Assembly: GCF_018424695.1 (NCBI RefSeq)
Contig: NZ_QTNQ01000036.1
Coordinates: 1 to 40,733 of the forward strand
Direction: 5' to 3'
Source: Vannielia litorea
GTDB lineage: Bacteria > Pseudomonadota > Alphaproteobacteria > Rhodobacterales > Rhodobacteraceae
Length of the DNA: 40,733 bases
Below, piece by piece: positions 1 through 12,232 of the stretch. Each line of letters begins with the position of its first letter. Position 1 is the stretch's first letter. Under the pieces are notes generated by a model, which was given only the letters and a program-made list of their open reading frames with translations, searched no databases and was not told the DNA's origin. Both the position numbers and the translations under genes were made by a program.

Positions 1-82
1 CCTGAGGGGCATCCTCGCCCCCTCCGCCCGGGCCGGGGGAGAAAGACCGGCCCGGGCGGAGGGGGCGAGGATGCCCCTCAGG
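1..82. repeat. Perfect inverted repeat with 36-bp arms, overlapping the cbbS stop
   Basis: Positions 1-36 and 47-82 are exact reverse complements around a 10-nt loop (37-46). The right arm includes the cbbS stop codon (78-80) and two bases of its last codon. The arms are extremely GC-rich. It could act as a transcription terminator or an mRNA-stabilising 3' hairpin for the cbb transcript, but 36 bp is far longer than usual and no T-tract can be seen because the window starts at the first base of the arm. A fold-back artefact at a contig end is a serious alternative. Confidence 0.8.
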
Positions 83-497
83 CGTAGCGCTGGCCCTCGG
101 GCCGCTGCGCGGCGTAGCTTTCGATGGTGTAGCGCACGCTGCGGCCCTCGCCCTCCTGCCGCACGACGCGGAAGCCGGGCTCTTCGGCGGGGCGGTTGAC
201 GATGAAGGCCATGCGGATGCTCTCCCAGCCGTGGGAGGCGTCGAAAGCGATGACGCGGATATACTTGCCGCCGTGCTCCTTTCGGCATTCGTTGACCTCG
301 AACACCACGGCGGCGGCGTCCTTGTTGTCAAACATCGGGTGGCCCCACATCTCCCAATAGGTGTTGCGAGGGTGGGGATCATCCGTCCATTCGACAGACA
401 CCGCCCAGCCCTTGTCGATGGCGTATTGGGCCTGGGCGTGGATGTCGTCGTCGGTGAGGTCGGGGAGGAAGCTGAACTGTCCTTGGCGGATGCGCAT
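78..497 (-). CDS. cbbS: RubisCO small subunit, red-type form I
   Basis: This is the small subunit of ribulose-1,5-bisphosphate carboxylase/oxygenase, which caps the octameric large-subunit core in the cytoplasm. The 139-residue protein begins MRIRQGQFSFLPDLTDDDI, contains the conserved stretch NTYWEMWGHPMFD, and ends in the C-terminal extension (VVRQEGEGRSVRYTIESY) typical of red-type small subunits. The start at 497 is chosen because AAGGAG lies 8 nt upstream. An in-frame ATG at 569 only adds residues encoded by the repeat at 517-577 and is rejected. It is the last cbb gene seen. cbbX, usually next in red-type operons, would lie beyond the window edge. Confidence 0.96.
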   Translation of the reverse strand: MRIRQGQFSFLPDLTDDDIHAQAQYAIDKGWAVSVEWTDDPHPRNTYWEMWGHPMFDNKDAAAVVFEVNECRKEHGGKYIRVIAFDASHGWESIRMAFIVNRPAEEPGFRVVRQEGEGRSVRYTIESYAAQRPEGQRYA

Positions 498-516
498 GAG
501 GTGTCTCCTTGTCACA

Positions 517-577
517 GGTGCGCCATGAATGCGCACCCTACGGGGGGTTGGCGTAGGGTGCGCATTCATGGCGCACC
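517..577. repeat. REP-like palindrome between cbbL and cbbS
   Basis: Positions 517-542 and 552-577 are perfect 26-bp reverse complements with a 9-nt loop. Each arm itself contains a small hairpin, GGTGCGC-N7-GCGCACC (517-537 and 557-577). The element can therefore fold as two short hairpins or one long one. Short, doubly symmetric, extragenic elements of this kind resemble REP/BIME repeats. It fills most of the cbbL-cbbS spacer, so in the transcript it may affect mRNA stability or the large:small subunit ratio. The structure is seen directly; the function is inferred. Confidence 0.85.
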
Positions 578-587
578 CCGGCTTGGG

Positions 588-3160
<2,573 letters not shown>

Positions 3161-3172
3161 GGCTTCCTCCGG

Positions 3173-4384
3173 TCAGGCAGCAGTTTGGGTTTGGGCAAGG
3201 GCGGCAATTCCCGGCAGGGTCTTGCCTTCGAGCCATTCGAGAAAGGCGCCTCCGGCGGTGGAGACGTAGGTGAAGACCTCGGCCACCCCGGCGGCGCTCA
3301 GCGCGGCCACGGTGTCGCCCCCGCCCGCAACGGTGACGGCGCGGCCTTCGCGGGTCAGCGCGGCGGCCTCGCGGGCAAGGCCCGTGGTGGCGCGGTCGAA
3401 GGGCGGGATCTCGAAGGCGCCGAGCGGGCCGTTCCACAGGATGGTGCGGCAATTGCCGAGCAGCGCCTTGAGGTGGGCGAGCGTCTCCGGCCCGGCATCG
3501 AGGATCATCGCGTTGGCCGGGCAGGCGGTGGCCGGCACGATCCGGGTTTCGGCCATGGCGCGAAACTCGCGGGCCGTCACCACATCTGTCGGCAAGTGAA
3601 GGGTGCAGCCCGAGGCGCGCGCGGCCTCGCGGATCGCCTCCACCATCTCCACCTGATCGGCCTCGTGCAGCGAACGGCCCATCGGCGCGCCCTCCGCGAA
3701 GAGGAAGGTGTTGGCCATGCCGCCGCCGACCACGAGGTGATCGACCCGCGCGGCGAGGTGCTTCAGCACCACGATCTTGGTAGAAACCTTGGCCCCGCCG
3801 ACGATGGCCACCGAGGGCCGCGCCGGGCTTTCCAGCGCCGCGCCGAGCGCCGCGATCTCTTCCAGCAGCAGCGGCCCCGCGTAGGCGGGCAGGCAGCGGG
3901 TGATCGCTTCGGTCGAGGCATGGGCGCGGTGGGCGCAGGAGAAGGCATCGTTCACGTAGAGGTCGCCAAGCTGGGCGAGCTGCGCGGCAAAGGCGGGATC
4001 ATTCGCGGTTTCACCCGACTGGTAGCGCAGGTTCTCGCAGAGCAGCACTTCGCCCTCGGCAAGCTGCTCGGTGAGGATCGCCGCAGAGGGGCCGGCGCAG
4101 ACATCGGAGAAGCGCACCGGAACGCCCAGCGCCTCGGCCAGCGCGGGGCGCAGCTTGTCGACGGAGAACTGCGGATCAAGCTCGTTGGGCCGGGGCCGCC
4201 CGAAGTGGGTGATTATGACGAGGCGCGCGCCACGGGCGAGCAACGGGCGCATCCCCGCGGCAAAGCGGGTGATGCGGGTGCGGTCGGTGACGCGGAAGCC
4301 CTCGACCGGCACGTTCAGGTCGGCCCGCACCAGCACCCGCTTGCCGCGCACATCGGCGTCCATGATGGAAGGCAGCCCCTGCAT
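3173..4384 (-). CDS. cbbK: Phosphoglycerate kinase
   Basis: It phosphorylates 3-phosphoglycerate, the direct RubisCO product, to 1,3-bisphosphoglycerate with ATP. The 403-residue protein has the classic N-terminal GKRVLVRADLNVP, the substrate site HFGRP, VGGAKVSTKI in the middle and the nucleotide-binding GGGDTVAA near the C-terminus. The start at 4384 overlaps the cbbG stop by one base (TGATG) and has GGGAGGG upstream, which implies translational coupling. A second in-frame ATG at 4363 is a possible alternative. Placing pgk between gap and fba gives an uninterrupted set of cycle enzymes. Confidence 0.95.
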   Translation of the reverse strand: MQGLPSIMDADVRGKRVLVRADLNVPVEGFRVTDRTRITRFAAGMRPLLARGARLVIITHFGRPRPNELDPQFSVDKLRPALAEALGVPVRFSDVCAGPSAAILTEQLAEGEVLLCENLRYQSGETANDPAFAAQLAQLGDLYVNDAFSCAHRAHASTEAITRCLPAYAGPLLLEEIAALGAALESPARPSVAIVGGAKVSTKIVVLKHLAARVDHLVVGGGMANTFLFAEGAPMGRSLHEADQVEMVEAIREAARASGCTLHLPTDVVTAREFRAMAETRIVPATACPANAMILDAGPETLAHLKALLGNCRTILWNGPLGAFEIPPFDRATTGLAREAAALTREGRAVTVAGGGDTVAALSAAGVAEVFTYVSTAGGAFLEWLEGKTLPGIAALAQTQTAA

Positions 4385-5385
4385 CAGATCAGCCCTCCCA
4401 TCGCCACCGCCGTATCGGCCATGCGGTTGGAGAAGCCCCATTCGTTGTCATACCAGCTGAGGATGCGGCACATCCGGCCCTCCATCACCTTGGTCTGGTC
4501 GGTGTGGAACAGGCTGGAATGGGGGTCGTGGTTGAAGTCGGCCGAGACATTGGGCAGGTCGGTGTAGCCCAGCACGCCTTTCAGCGGGCCGTTGGCGGCG
4601 GTGCGGATGGCCTCGTTGATCTCTTCGGCGCTCGTGTCGCGGCTGGCCTCGAACACCAGGTCCACCACCGAGACGTTGGGGGTGGGCACGCGGATCGCCA
4701 CACCGTCGAGCTTGTTGTTCAGCTCGGGCAGCACGAGGCCCACGGCCTTGGCGGCGCCCGTGGACGTGGGAATCATGCTCATCGCGGCGGCACGTGCGCG
4801 GTAGAGGTCGCCGTGCATGGTATCCAGCGTCGGCTGGTCGCCGGTGTAGCTGTGGATCGTGGTCATGAACCCTTTGGCGATGCCGACCGTGTCGTTCAGC
4901 ACCTTGGCGACCGGGGAGAGGCAGTTGGTGGTGCAACTGGCGTTGGACACCACCACGTCATCCGCCGTCAGGGTGCCGTGGTTGACGCCGTAGACAATGG
5001 TTTTGTCGGCATTCCCGGCGGGGGCGGAGACGAGCACGCGGGCGGAGCCGTTTTGCAGGTGCATCGCGGCCTTCTCGCGGGCGGTGAAGATGCCGGTGCA
5101 CTCCAGCGCCACGTCGACGCCGGCCCAGGGCAGCGCCTTCGGGTCACGCAGCGCGGTGACCTTGATCGGGCCGCGGCCCACGTCGATCCAGTCCTCGCCG
5201 GTTGTCACCTCGCCGGGGAAGCGGCCATGGACAGAGTCGAAGCGGATGAGGTGGGCGTTGGTCTCGACCGGGCCGAGATCGTTGATGGCGACCACCTCGA
5301 TATCGCTGCGCCCGCTCTCCACGATCGCCCGCAGCACGTTGCGCCCGATGCGGCCGAAGCCGTTGATTGCCACTTTCACGGTCAT
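4384..5385 (-). CDS. cbbG: Glyceraldehyde-3-phosphate dehydrogenase, type I
   Basis: A GAPDH of 333 residues that reduces 1,3-bisphosphoglycerate in the Calvin cycle. The Rossmann motif [10 protein letters not shown] starts at residue 7, the catalytic C151 sits in SNASCTTNC, and [12 protein letters not shown] closes the active site near the C-terminus. The Asp in VAINDLG (residue 36) is the type of residue that favours NAD over NADP, so use of NADH is plausible, though this is inference. The start at 5385 directly abuts the cbbT stop, so translation is probably coupled. Confidence 0.97.
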   Translation of the reverse strand: MTVKVAINGFGRIGRNVLRAIVESGRSDIEVVAINDLGPVETNAHLIRFDSVHGRFPGEVTTGEDWIDVGRGPIKVTALRDPKALPWAGVDVALECTGIFTAREKAAMHLQNGSARVLVSAPAGNADKTIVYGVNHGTLTADDVVVSNASCTTNCLSPVAKVLNDTVGIAKGFMTTIHSYTGDQPTLDTMHGDLYRARAAAMSMIPTSTGAAKAVGLVLPELNNKLDGVAIRVPTPNVSVVDLVFEASRDTSAEEINEAIRTAANGPLKGVLGYTDLPNVSADFNHDPHSSLFHTDQTKVMEGRMCRILSWYDNEWGFSNRMADTAVAMGGLI

Positions 5386-7377
5386 TCAGGTGTCTTCCTT
5401 GTTGGTGAGTTTCCTGGCCGCCCGCACAACGGCGGCGGCGGTTATTCCGAAGTGTTCGTAAAGGTCCGTCGCGGGGGCGGAGGCGCCGAAGGTGGACATG
5501 CCGATGAAGGCATCCTCGCGGTCGAGGAAAGCGCCCCAGCCCTGCCGGATGGCGGCCTCGACACCGACGCGCGGCGCGATGCCGCGAATCTCGGCCTGGT
5601 AGGCCTCTGGCTGGGCGGCAAAAAGCTCGAAGCTCGGGGCGGAGACCACCGCCGCCTCGATGCCCTCTGCGGCCAGCGTTTCGGCGGCCTGCACGGCCAG
5701 TTGCAGCTCGGAGCCGGTGCCGATCAGCGTCACGTCGCGCCGCGCGGGATCGCGCAGCAGGTAGGCCCCCTGCGCGGTGCGGTTGGGCTCGGCGTGGGTT
5801 GTGCGCAGGCACGGCAGGCCCTGGCGGGAGAGGCAGAGGACGCATGGCTGCGCGGAGGTCATGGCGATTTCCCAGGCCTCGGCGGTTTCCACCGCATCTG
5901 CGGGGCGGATCACGGTGAGGCCGGGGATGGCGCGCAGGCTGGCGATGGTTTCCACCGGCTGATGGGTGGGGCCGTCTTCGCCCAGCCCGATGCTGTCGTG
6001 GGTCATCACGTAGGTGACGGGCACGCCCATCAGCGCCGAGAGGCGGATGGCGGGCCGGCAGTAATCGGCGAAGGCGAGGAAGGTGCCGCCGTAGGGCTTG
6101 AACCCGCCATGCAGCGCGAGGCCGTTCATCGCGGCGGCCATGCCGTGCTCGCGGATGCCGTAGTGGATGTAGTCGCCGGAGTAGTCCTGCGCCATCACCG
6201 CCCGCATCGCGCTGGTGCGGGTGTTGTTGGAGCCGGTCAGGTCGGCCGAGCCGCCCACGGTGTTGGGCAGGGTGGCGTTGACCACCTCCAGCGCCATTTC
6301 GCTGGCCTTGCGGGTGGCCACCTTGGGGGCCTCGGCGGAGGTTTTCGCCTTGTAGGCCTCGATGGCGGCCCCCAGAGCGCGGGCATCCGCTGGCGCGTGC
6401 GCGGCGCGGAAGGCCTCGGCCTGCGGGCTGGCGTTCAGCCGCTTTTCCCAAGCCAGCCGCGCCTCGCGCCCGCGCGCAGCAACGGCCCGCCAGGCCGAGA
6501 GGATATCGGCGGGAATGTCGAACGCGGCATGGGGCCAGTCCAGCGCCTTGCGGGTGGCGGCGATCTCCTCGGCGCCCAGCGGCGCGCCGTGCACATCATG
6601 GCTGCCCTGCTTGGTCGGCGCGCCGTAGCCGATCACCGTCTTGCAGGCGATGAGCGAGGGCCGCGCCTCGGCGCGGGCGGCGGCGATGGCCTGCGCCACG
6701 GCTTCGGTGTCATGCCCATCCACGCCCTGCACATGCCAGCCTGCGGCGGCGAAGCGGGCCTGCTGGTCGGTGGAGGTGGAAACCTCGGTGCCTCCGTCGA
6801 TGGTGATGCCGTTGTCATCCCAAAGCACGATCAGGCGGCCCAGGCCCATGTGCCCGGCCATGTCGATCGCCTCGTGGGAGATGCCTTCCATCAGGCAGCC
6901 GTCCCCGGCGATGACATAGGTGAAGTGATCCACCAGATCGTCGCCATAACGGGCGTTCATCATCCGCTCGGCCAGGGCCATGCCGACCGATGTGGCAATC
7001 CCCTGCCCCAGCGGCCCGGTGGTGACCTCGATGCCCTTGGCATGGCCATACTCGGGGTGGCCCGCCGTGCGACTGCCGAGCTGGCGGAAGCGGCGCAGCT
7101 GCTCCATCCCCATGTCGTCATAGCCCAGCATGTGGTTGATCGCGTAAACCAGCATCGAGCCATGCCCGGCGCTCATCACAAAGCGGTCCCGGTCGGGCCA
7201 CTTATGCGCCCCCGGGTCCACCCGCATGAAACGGTTGAAGAGCACGGCGGCAACATCGGCCATGCCCATCGGCGCGCCGGGGTGGCCGGAGTTGGCGGCC
7301 TCCACCGCATCCATCGTCAGGGCGCGGATGGCGTTGGCCATCTGGCGCTCCATGGTGAGCGTGGTCTGGATGTTCAT
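5386..7377 (-). CDS. cbbT: Transketolase
   Basis: A thiamine-diphosphate enzyme of 663 residues that moves two-carbon units between sugar phosphates during regeneration of ribulose bisphosphate. Visible signatures are [11 protein letters not shown] near residue 30, the TPP/Mg motif starting at GDG (158-160), and [14 protein letters not shown] in the pyrimidine-binding half. The start at 7377 is preferred to one 33 nt upstream because GGAGAGGAG precedes it and the protein then starts [20 protein letters not shown]. It follows cbbP by 13 nt. Confidence 0.96.
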   Translation of the reverse strand: MNIQTTLTMERQMANAIRALTMDAVEAANSGHPGAPMGMADVAAVLFNRFMRVDPGAHKWPDRDRFVMSAGHGSMLVYAINHMLGYDDMGMEQLRRFRQLGSRTAGHPEYGHAKGIEVTTGPLGQGIATSVGMALAERMMNARYGDDLVDHFTYVIAGDGCLMEGISHEAIDMAGHMGLGRLIVLWDDNGITIDGGTEVSTSTDQQARFAAAGWHVQGVDGHDTEAVAQAIAAARAEARPSLIACKTVIGYGAPTKQGSHDVHGAPLGAEEIAATRKALDWPHAAFDIPADILSAWRAVAARGREARLAWEKRLNASPQAEAFRAAHAPADARALGAAIEAYKAKTSAEAPKVATRKASEMALEVVNATLPNTVGGSADLTGSNNTRTSAMRAVMAQDYSGDYIHYGIREHGMAAAMNGLALHGGFKPYGGTFLAFADYCRPAIRLSALMGVPVTYVMTHDSIGLGEDGPTHQPVETIASLRAIPGLTVIRPADAVETAEAWEIAMTSAQPCVLCLSRQGLPCLRTTHAEPNRTAQGAYLLRDPARRDVTLIGTGSELQLAVQAAETLAAEGIEAAVVSAPSFELFAAQPEAYQAEIRGIAPRVGVEAAIRQGWGAFLDREDAFIGMSTFGASAPATDLYEHFGITAAAVVRAARKLTNKEDT

Positions 7378-7390
7378 CGGCTCCTCTCCC

Positions 7391-8263
7391 TCAGCTGCGC
7401 TTGGATTCACTGACGAGACGGGCCACCATGGGCGTGAAGATGAGCTGCATGGCGAGGTCCATCTTGCCGCCCGGAATGACGATGGAATTGGCCCGGCTCA
7501 TCCAGCTGTTCTGGATCATCGAGGTCAGATACTGAAAGTCGATGCCGCGCGGGTTCTTGAAACGGATCACCACGAGGCTCTCGTCGGCGGTGGGAATCCA
7601 GCGGGCGATGAAGGGGTTGGAGGTGTCGACCACCGGCACCCGCTGAAAGTTGATGTCGGTCTCGGTGAACTGCGGGCAGATGCAGTGCACGTAAGCGTGC
7701 ATCCGGCGCAGGATCGTGTCTGTCACCGCCTCGGTGGTGTAGCCCCGGCTGGCCTTGTCGCGGTGGATCTTCTGGATCCATTCGAGGTTGATGACGGGCA
7801 CCACCCCGATCTTCAGGTCGGCCAGGGCGGCGAGGTTGACCTCATCGTTCACCACCGCGCCGTGCAGCCCTTCGTAGAACAGCAGGTCCGAGCCCTCGTC
7901 GAAGCTTTTCCACTCGGTGAAATTGCCCGGCGCCACACCGTAACGGGCGCTTTCGTCGTCGTCATGCACGTAATGACGGGTCTGGCCGGTGCCGCTCTCT
8001 GAATAGGTCCGGAAGACCTCCTCCAGCTTGCCCAACTCATTGGCCTCGTATGAGAAATGGCTGAAGGTTTCGTCGCCCGCCGCCTTGCGGCTCTCCAGCT
8101 CGGCCTTCATCGCCGCGCGGTCATAGCGGTGGAAGGCATCGCCCTCGATGGAGACGGTGCTGATCCCCTCGCGGCGGAAGATCTGGTCAAAGGTGCTCTT
8201 GACCGTGGTGGTGCCGGCGCCGGAAGAGCCGGTCACCGAGATGATCGGGTGTTTCTTGGACAT
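7391..8263 (-). CDS. cbbP: Phosphoribulokinase
   Basis: It phosphorylates ribulose 5-phosphate to ribulose 1,5-bisphosphate, the RubisCO substrate, and is diagnostic of the Calvin cycle. The 290-residue length fits the bacterial octameric class. The P-loop GSSGAGTT occupies residues 12-19, and [10 protein letters not shown] follows with acidic catalytic residues. FYEGLHG in the middle is the family Walker B region. It lies between cbbF and cbbT with gaps of 14 and 13 nt. Confidence 0.97.
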   Translation of the reverse strand: MSKKHPIISVTGSSGAGTTTVKSTFDQIFRREGISTVSIEGDAFHRYDRAAMKAELESRKAAGDETFSHFSYEANELGKLEEVFRTYSESGTGQTRHYVHDDDESARYGVAPGNFTEWKSFDEGSDLLFYEGLHGAVVNDEVNLAALADLKIGVVPVINLEWIQKIHRDKASRGYTTEAVTDTILRRMHAYVHCICPQFTETDINFQRVPVVDTSNPFIARWIPTADESLVVIRFKNPRGIDFQYLTSMIQNSWMSRANSIVIPGGKMDLAMQLIFTPMVARLVSESKRS

Positions 8264-8277
8264 GTCTGGCTTTCAGG

Positions 8278-9279
8278 TCAGGCGCGGAACAGGCCGCGGT
8301 TCGAGAACAGGGCGTTCACGTCCTGCGGCGGCAGGTCGTGGTAGGCGGTGACGCGATCCACCTTGTCGGGGGTGCCGAAAACAAAGGGGACGCGGGCATG
8401 CAGGTGCTCTGGCGTGAGGTCCAGCAGGCGGGTCAGGCCATCGGTCGCCCGGCCCCCGGCCTGCTCGACGAGAAAGGCGATGGGCGCGCATTCATAGACC
8501 AGCCGCAGGCGGCCCTGGGCGTAGCCCTCGCGGTTGTCTGCCGGGTAAAGGAAGATGCCGCCCCGGGTCATGATCCGGTGGGTTTCGGCCACCAGCGAGG
8601 CGACCCAGCGCATGTTGAAATTCTTGCCGCGCGGCCCGTCGATCCCGGCAAGGCAATCGTCGATATAGGCGCGGACCGGCTGTGACCAGTGGCGGTAGTT
8701 CGAGGCGTTGATCGCGAATTCCGAGGCGTCGCCGGGCACGGTGGGCGGCGCGCTTTCGACGAAGCGCTTGGTTTCGCGGTCGAGGATGAACATGCGGACG
8801 CCCGCGCCGAAGCTGGCCACCAGCGCCGTTTGCGGGCCGTAAACGAAGTAGCCCGCCGCCAGCAGGTGGCTTCCGGGCCGCAGGAAGCTGGCCTCCGCCT
8901 CCGCTTCGGCGGGCTGGATGCCGAAGATGGTGCCGATGGAAACGTTCACGTCGATGTTGGAGGAGCCATCCAGCGGGTCGATGGCCAGCGCCAGCGCGCC
9001 GCCCGCGTCGATCTCGGCCACGCCATCCTGCTCTTCGGAGGCATACCAGCGCACGCCGGTGCCGCGCAGGGCGGCCATGAAGACCTCGTCGGCCATCACG
9101 TCGAGCGCCTTCTGGGTGTCGCCATCGGTGTTGGCCCCCACCGAGGCCCCGAGCGCCCCGCCAAGGGCCCCGCGCGAAATGGTGAGCGACAGGTCCGCCG
9201 CCACCGCGCAGAGCGCCTCCATGGCGGGGGCGAGGGCTGGCGGTAAGGCCGCGCCGCTGATCTGAAGTTTCCCTTGCAT
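8278..9279 (-). CDS. cbbF: Fructose-1,6-bisphosphatase class I (fructose/sedoheptulose bisphosphatase)
   Basis: It dephosphorylates fructose 1,6-bisphosphate. In cbb operons this enzyme often also acts on sedoheptulose 1,7-bisphosphate, which is family knowledge and not visible here. The protein has 333 residues with the metal-binding motif [12 protein letters not shown] at 101-112 and [19 protein letters not shown] in the substrate-binding C-terminal half. The start at 9279 is chosen because GGAGGAGG lies upstream; an ORF start 54 nt further upstream has no such site. It is the first gene of the operon, so the promoter should lie in 9280-9393. Confidence 0.96.
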   Translation of the reverse strand: MQGKLQISGAALPPALAPAMEALCAVAADLSLTISRGALGGALGASVGANTDGDTQKALDVMADEVFMAALRGTGVRWYASEEQDGVAEIDAGGALALAIDPLDGSSNIDVNVSIGTIFGIQPAEAEAEASFLRPGSHLLAAGYFVYGPQTALVASFGAGVRMFILDRETKRFVESAPPTVPGDASEFAINASNYRHWSQPVRAYIDDCLAGIDGPRGKNFNMRWVASLVAETHRIMTRGGIFLYPADNREGYAQGRLRLVYECAPIAFLVEQAGGRATDGLTRLLDLTPEHLHARVPFVFGTPDKVDRVTAYHDLPPQDVNALFSNRGLFRA

Positions 9280-9393
9280 CGCCTGGCCTCCTCCACCCGG
9301 TGTGCTTGGCCACTTGAGTTTCAGGTTCCGCACCGTTAGGAAATTTTAAAATTCTGACAGGAGTGTAAGAAAATTTTTGCCTCGCTCGACCTC
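9280..9393. promoter_or_regulatory. cbbF/cbbR divergent promoter region with candidate CbbR box
   Basis: This 114-bp spacer is the only AT-rich stretch near the cbb operon. It contains TTA-N7-TTA (9336-9348), matching the TNA-N7-TNA pattern reported for CbbR half sites, followed by the palindrome AATTTTAAAATT (9342-9353) and TGA at 9355. A second AT-rich tract lies at 9370-9378. The box position fits control of cbbF and autoregulation of cbbR. No confident -10/-35 can be assigned. Confidence 0.6.
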
Positions 9394-10320
9394 GTGACGC
9401 TCAAACAGCTCCGCGCCCTGCGTGCCGTGGAGCGGCACAAGACGATCACCGCCGCCGCCGACACGCTCGGGCTGACCGGCCCCGCAGTTCATAACCAATT
9501 GAAAACGCTGGAGTCTGCGCTCGGCGTCACCCTGCTGACGCGGGAAGGCGGCAAGGGCAACGTGCTGACGCCGGAGGGCGAAGTGCTGCTCACCGCCTAT
9601 GGCGAGATGACCGCCTCACTCGGGCGCGCGGTGGCCACGATGCAGGCGATGAGCGCAGGAGAGTGCGGCAATCTGACCTTGGGCGTGGTCAGCACGGGCA
9701 AGTATTTCGCCCCCAAGATCGTGGCGCTGCTGCGCGAGGCGATGCCCGACGTGAGCGTGCAGCTGGTGATCGGCAACCGGACGGATACCATCGCCCGGCT
9801 GGCGCGGGGTGAGCTGGACCTGTGCATCATGGGCCGCCCGCCGCGCCTTCCGCTGGGGGGCGCCAGCACCTTTGCCGAGCACCCGCACGTGCTGGTGGCC
9901 GCGCCCGACCATCCGCTGGCCCGCCGCCGCCTCGTGGGCAGCGCGGAGCTGCTGGAGGAGCGCTTCGTGCTGCGCGAGGAAGGCTCGGGCACGCGGATCA
10001 TGGCCGAGCGCTTCCTCGACGAAATCGGCAAGGGCCGGATCTTCGAGACCTACGAGATGGGCTCGAACGAGACGATCAAGCAGGCGGTGATGGCGGGGCT
10101 GGGGATTGCGGTGCTCTCTGCCCATACGGTGGCGCATGAGCTGGAGACGGGCCGGCTGGTGGCGCTGGATGTGCCTGGCTTTCCGATCATCCGGCACTGG
10201 TTCATCGTCAGCCCGGCGCATGTGCATGAAACGCCCATCGCCGCGCGGGTGCGCGACTGGCTGGCCGAGAACAGCGCCGCCTTCATGCCGCAGGTGCAGG
10301 GCGAAAGCGCGCCAGGCTGA
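9394..10320 (+). CDS. cbbR: LysR-type regulator of the cbb operon
   Basis: A LysR-family activator of 308 residues. The N-terminal winged HTH spans about residues 1-60 (MTLKQLRALRAVERHKTITAAA) and the effector-binding domain covers about 90-300 (NLTLGVVSTGKYFAPKIV). Its divergent position beside cbbF and its CbbR-like sequence support control of the Calvin cycle genes in response to metabolites such as RuBP or NADPH, as known for the family. It starts with GTG. No good ribosome-binding site is seen at normal spacing, and an in-frame stop at 9355 rules out a long extension. It converges on the next gene over a shared hairpin. Confidence 0.92.
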   Translation: MTLKQLRALRAVERHKTITAAADTLGLTGPAVHNQLKTLESALGVTLLTREGGKGNVLTPEGEVLLTAYGEMTASLGRAVATMQAMSAGECGNLTLGVVSTGKYFAPKIVALLREAMPDVSVQLVIGNRTDTIARLARGELDLCIMGRPPRLPLGGASTFAEHPHVLVAAPDHPLARRRLVGSAELLEERFVLREEGSGTRIMAERFLDEIGKGRIFETYEMGSNETIKQAVMAGLGIAVLSAHTVAHELETGRLVALDVPGFPIIRHWFIVSPAHVHETPIAARVRDWLAENSAAFMPQVQGESAPG

Positions 10321-10340
10321 CGCAGCCCGGTCAGCCTGGC
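10311..10340. terminator. Bidirectional hairpin between cbbR and the monooxygenase gene
   Basis: Positions 10311-10321 and 10330-10340 form a perfect 11-bp stem with an 8-nt loop. The hairpin contains the stop codons of both convergent genes (10318-10320 and 10331-10333). No T-tract follows on either strand, so it may be a weak or Rho-assisted terminator. Confidence 0.6.
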
Positions 10341-12232
10341 CGGGCAGGCAACAGGATGGCGCTGAAGAAGTCCGACAGCTCTTGGCGGGCGGTGAGCGGC
10401 AGCACATTGGCCACGTATTGATCGGGGCGCACCACCACCATGCAGCCCTGCGCCCTGTCGACCCCGCGCATCTCGAAGATTTCGCCCGCGCCCTTGTGAT
10501 CCACGCAGAAGAGCTTTTCATGGTCCTGCAAGCCGAGCGGGCCTTTCTCGGGCTTCAGCATCGCGGGCACCTCTTCATAGGACACCTGATCGAAGGTCGA
10601 TTGCAGAACGCCGCGCAGGTCGATCACCGCGTCGATATCTTCGCCCTTGCGGGTGTGGCGCAGCACGGGAGAGTCGGGCGCGCCGCCCAGCCAGTTGGCC
10701 AGATCGTAGAGGCCCGAAGGCTCGTCCCCCGCAAAGGCGTAGATTCGCCAGCGGCCATCGGCCTCGGCCACATGGCCAAGGTGCATCTGCATCGCATCCG
10801 CCACCCGCACCACCGGCGCGGAGTGAAACCGGCGGCCAATCTCGAAGCCCGGCGCGAGGGCCTGATGCGTGGCCTCGCCCGTCAGGCGGGAGGGATCGTA
10901 TTTCACCGCGAGGCCGCCGGTGAACATGAGGTTCTCGATGAAGGCCTTCTGGAAGCGGGGCATTTCACCGCCATCCAGCTTGGACTCCCCCGGCGGGGCC
11001 GACATGATGCGCGACCATTCGTGATCGGTGTCGATCAGCCGCTTGGCCTCGGCCCGGCGCTCGCCGGAATAGCTGCGCAGCAGCTCCGGCCCGGCCCGCC
11101 CTGTCAGCACATGGGCCAGCTTCCAGCCAAGGTTGAAGCTGTCCTGCATCGACACGTTCATCCCCTGCCCCGCCTTGGGGCTGTGGGTGTGGCAGGCATC
11201 TCCGGCGGTAAAGACGCGGGGGCCTTGGTCCTCACCCGCATCGTCGAACCGGTCGGTCAGCCGGTGACCGATTTCGTAGATCGACCACCAGACCACCTCT
11301 TTCACGTCGATGGAATAGGGCGCCATGATCCGGTTGGCGGCGGCGATCAGGTGATCGGCGGTGAAGTTGCGCTGCGCCACCCGCTCATCGGGGTTCAGCT
11401 TGTCGAGCTCCACATACATGCGAAAGAGATAGCCGCCCTCGCGCGGCAGGATCAGCGTGTTGCCCTCCGTGGCCGAGGTGATGAGGCACTTCTGGCGCAC
11501 ATCGGGGAAGTCGGTGTTGGCGAGAATATCCATCACCCCCCAGGCCTGATGCGCCGCATCGCCGTGGAGCGTGCCGCCAATGGCGCGGCGCACGTTGGAG
11601 CGGGCGCCATCGCAGCCCACCACGTAATTGGCCCGCACGACGTGAGTCTCACCTGCGTTGATGCCAGTGTTTTCCAGCGTCACCGCCACCGGGTGGTCAC
11701 TGGCCTCCCGATCCACCTGCACATCCTTGACCGACCATGAATAATCCGGCTCCAGCCGCGACGGCGACTTGCGCATCACGTCGAGGAACAGCTCGTGCAC
11801 CCGGGCCTGGTTGAGCAGGGTATGGGGCATTTCCGAGCTGCCCTCGGGCACGTCCTGCACCCGCCCGATGCGGCGGATATGGGCGGGGTTGGCCGGGTCG
11901 GGCGACCAGAAGGCCGTCTGGTTGACCCAGTAGCTCTCGCGCTTGACCTTCTCGCCGAAGCCGAAGGCCTGGAACATCTCCATGGTGCGGGTGTTCACCC
12001 CGTCGGCCTGCCCCTTCTCGATCGGGCCGGGCTTGGGCTCCACGATCATAGTGTCGATCTGCGGAAACTGCGAGAGCTGGGCGGCAAGGCAGAGCCCGGC
12101 GGGTCCGCAGCCTGCAATCAAGACATCGACCTTGTCGGGCAGCGGCGCGAAGGAGCCGCGATTGCGACGGTTCGGGGCGGCGTTGCTCAGGTCGGGGTCG
12201 CCCCCGCGAAACCCATCCAGATAATATTGCAT
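10331..12232 (-). CDS. mobA: FAD-dependent aromatic hydroxylase, probable 3-hydroxybenzoate 4-monooxygenase
   Basis: A 633-residue flavoprotein monooxygenase of the phenol 2-monooxygenase/MobA type. The FAD-binding GCGPAGLCLAAQL lies near residue 41, the DG motif in VGCDGARSNVRRA near 210, and the GD motif GDACHTHSPKAGQGMN near 345. The C-terminal thioredoxin-like domain of this class ends with VVVRPDQYVANVLPL. Length, N-terminus (MQYYLDGFRGGDP) and a divergent MarR gene match the mobA-mobR arrangement known for 3-hydroxybenzoate degradation, so protocatechuate is the likely product. A phenol or other hydroxybenzoate substrate cannot be excluded. A strong GGAGGAGGG precedes the start. Confidence 0.8.
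   Translation of the reverse strand: MQYYLDGFRGGDPDLSNAAPNRRNRGSFAPLPDKVDVLIAGCGPAGLCLAAQLSQFPQIDTMIVEPKPGPIEKGQADGVNTRTMEMFQAFGFGEKVKRESYWVNQTAFWSPDPANPAHIRRIGRVQDVPEGSSEMPHTLLNQARVHELFLDVMRKSPSRLEPDYSWSVKDVQVDREASDHPVAVTLENTGINAGETHVVRANYVVGCDGARSNVRRAIGGTLHGDAAHQAWGVMDILANTDFPDVRQKCLITSATEGNTLILPREGGYLFRMYVELDKLNPDERVAQRNFTADHLIAAANRIMAPYSIDVKEVVWWSIYEIGHRLTDRFDDAGEDQGPRVFTAGDACHTHSPKAGQGMNVSMQDSFNLGWKLAHVLTGRAGPELLRSYSGERRAEAKRLIDTDHEWSRIMSAPPGESKLDGGEMPRFQKAFIENLMFTGGLAVKYDPSRLTGEATHQALAPGFEIGRRFHSAPVVRVADAMQMHLGHVAEADGRWRIYAFAGDEPSGLYDLANWLGGAPDSPVLRHTRKGEDIDAVIDLRGVLQSTFDQVSYEEVPAMLKPEKGPLGLQDHEKLFCVDHKGAGEIFEMRGVDRAQGCMVVVRPDQYVANVLPLTARQELSDFFSAILLPARPG

Noticed and set aside
498..569. 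N-terminal extension of cbbS from an ATG at 569
   Set aside because: The extra residues are encoded by the palindromic repeat, and the start at 497 has a good ribosome-binding site and family-like N-terminus.
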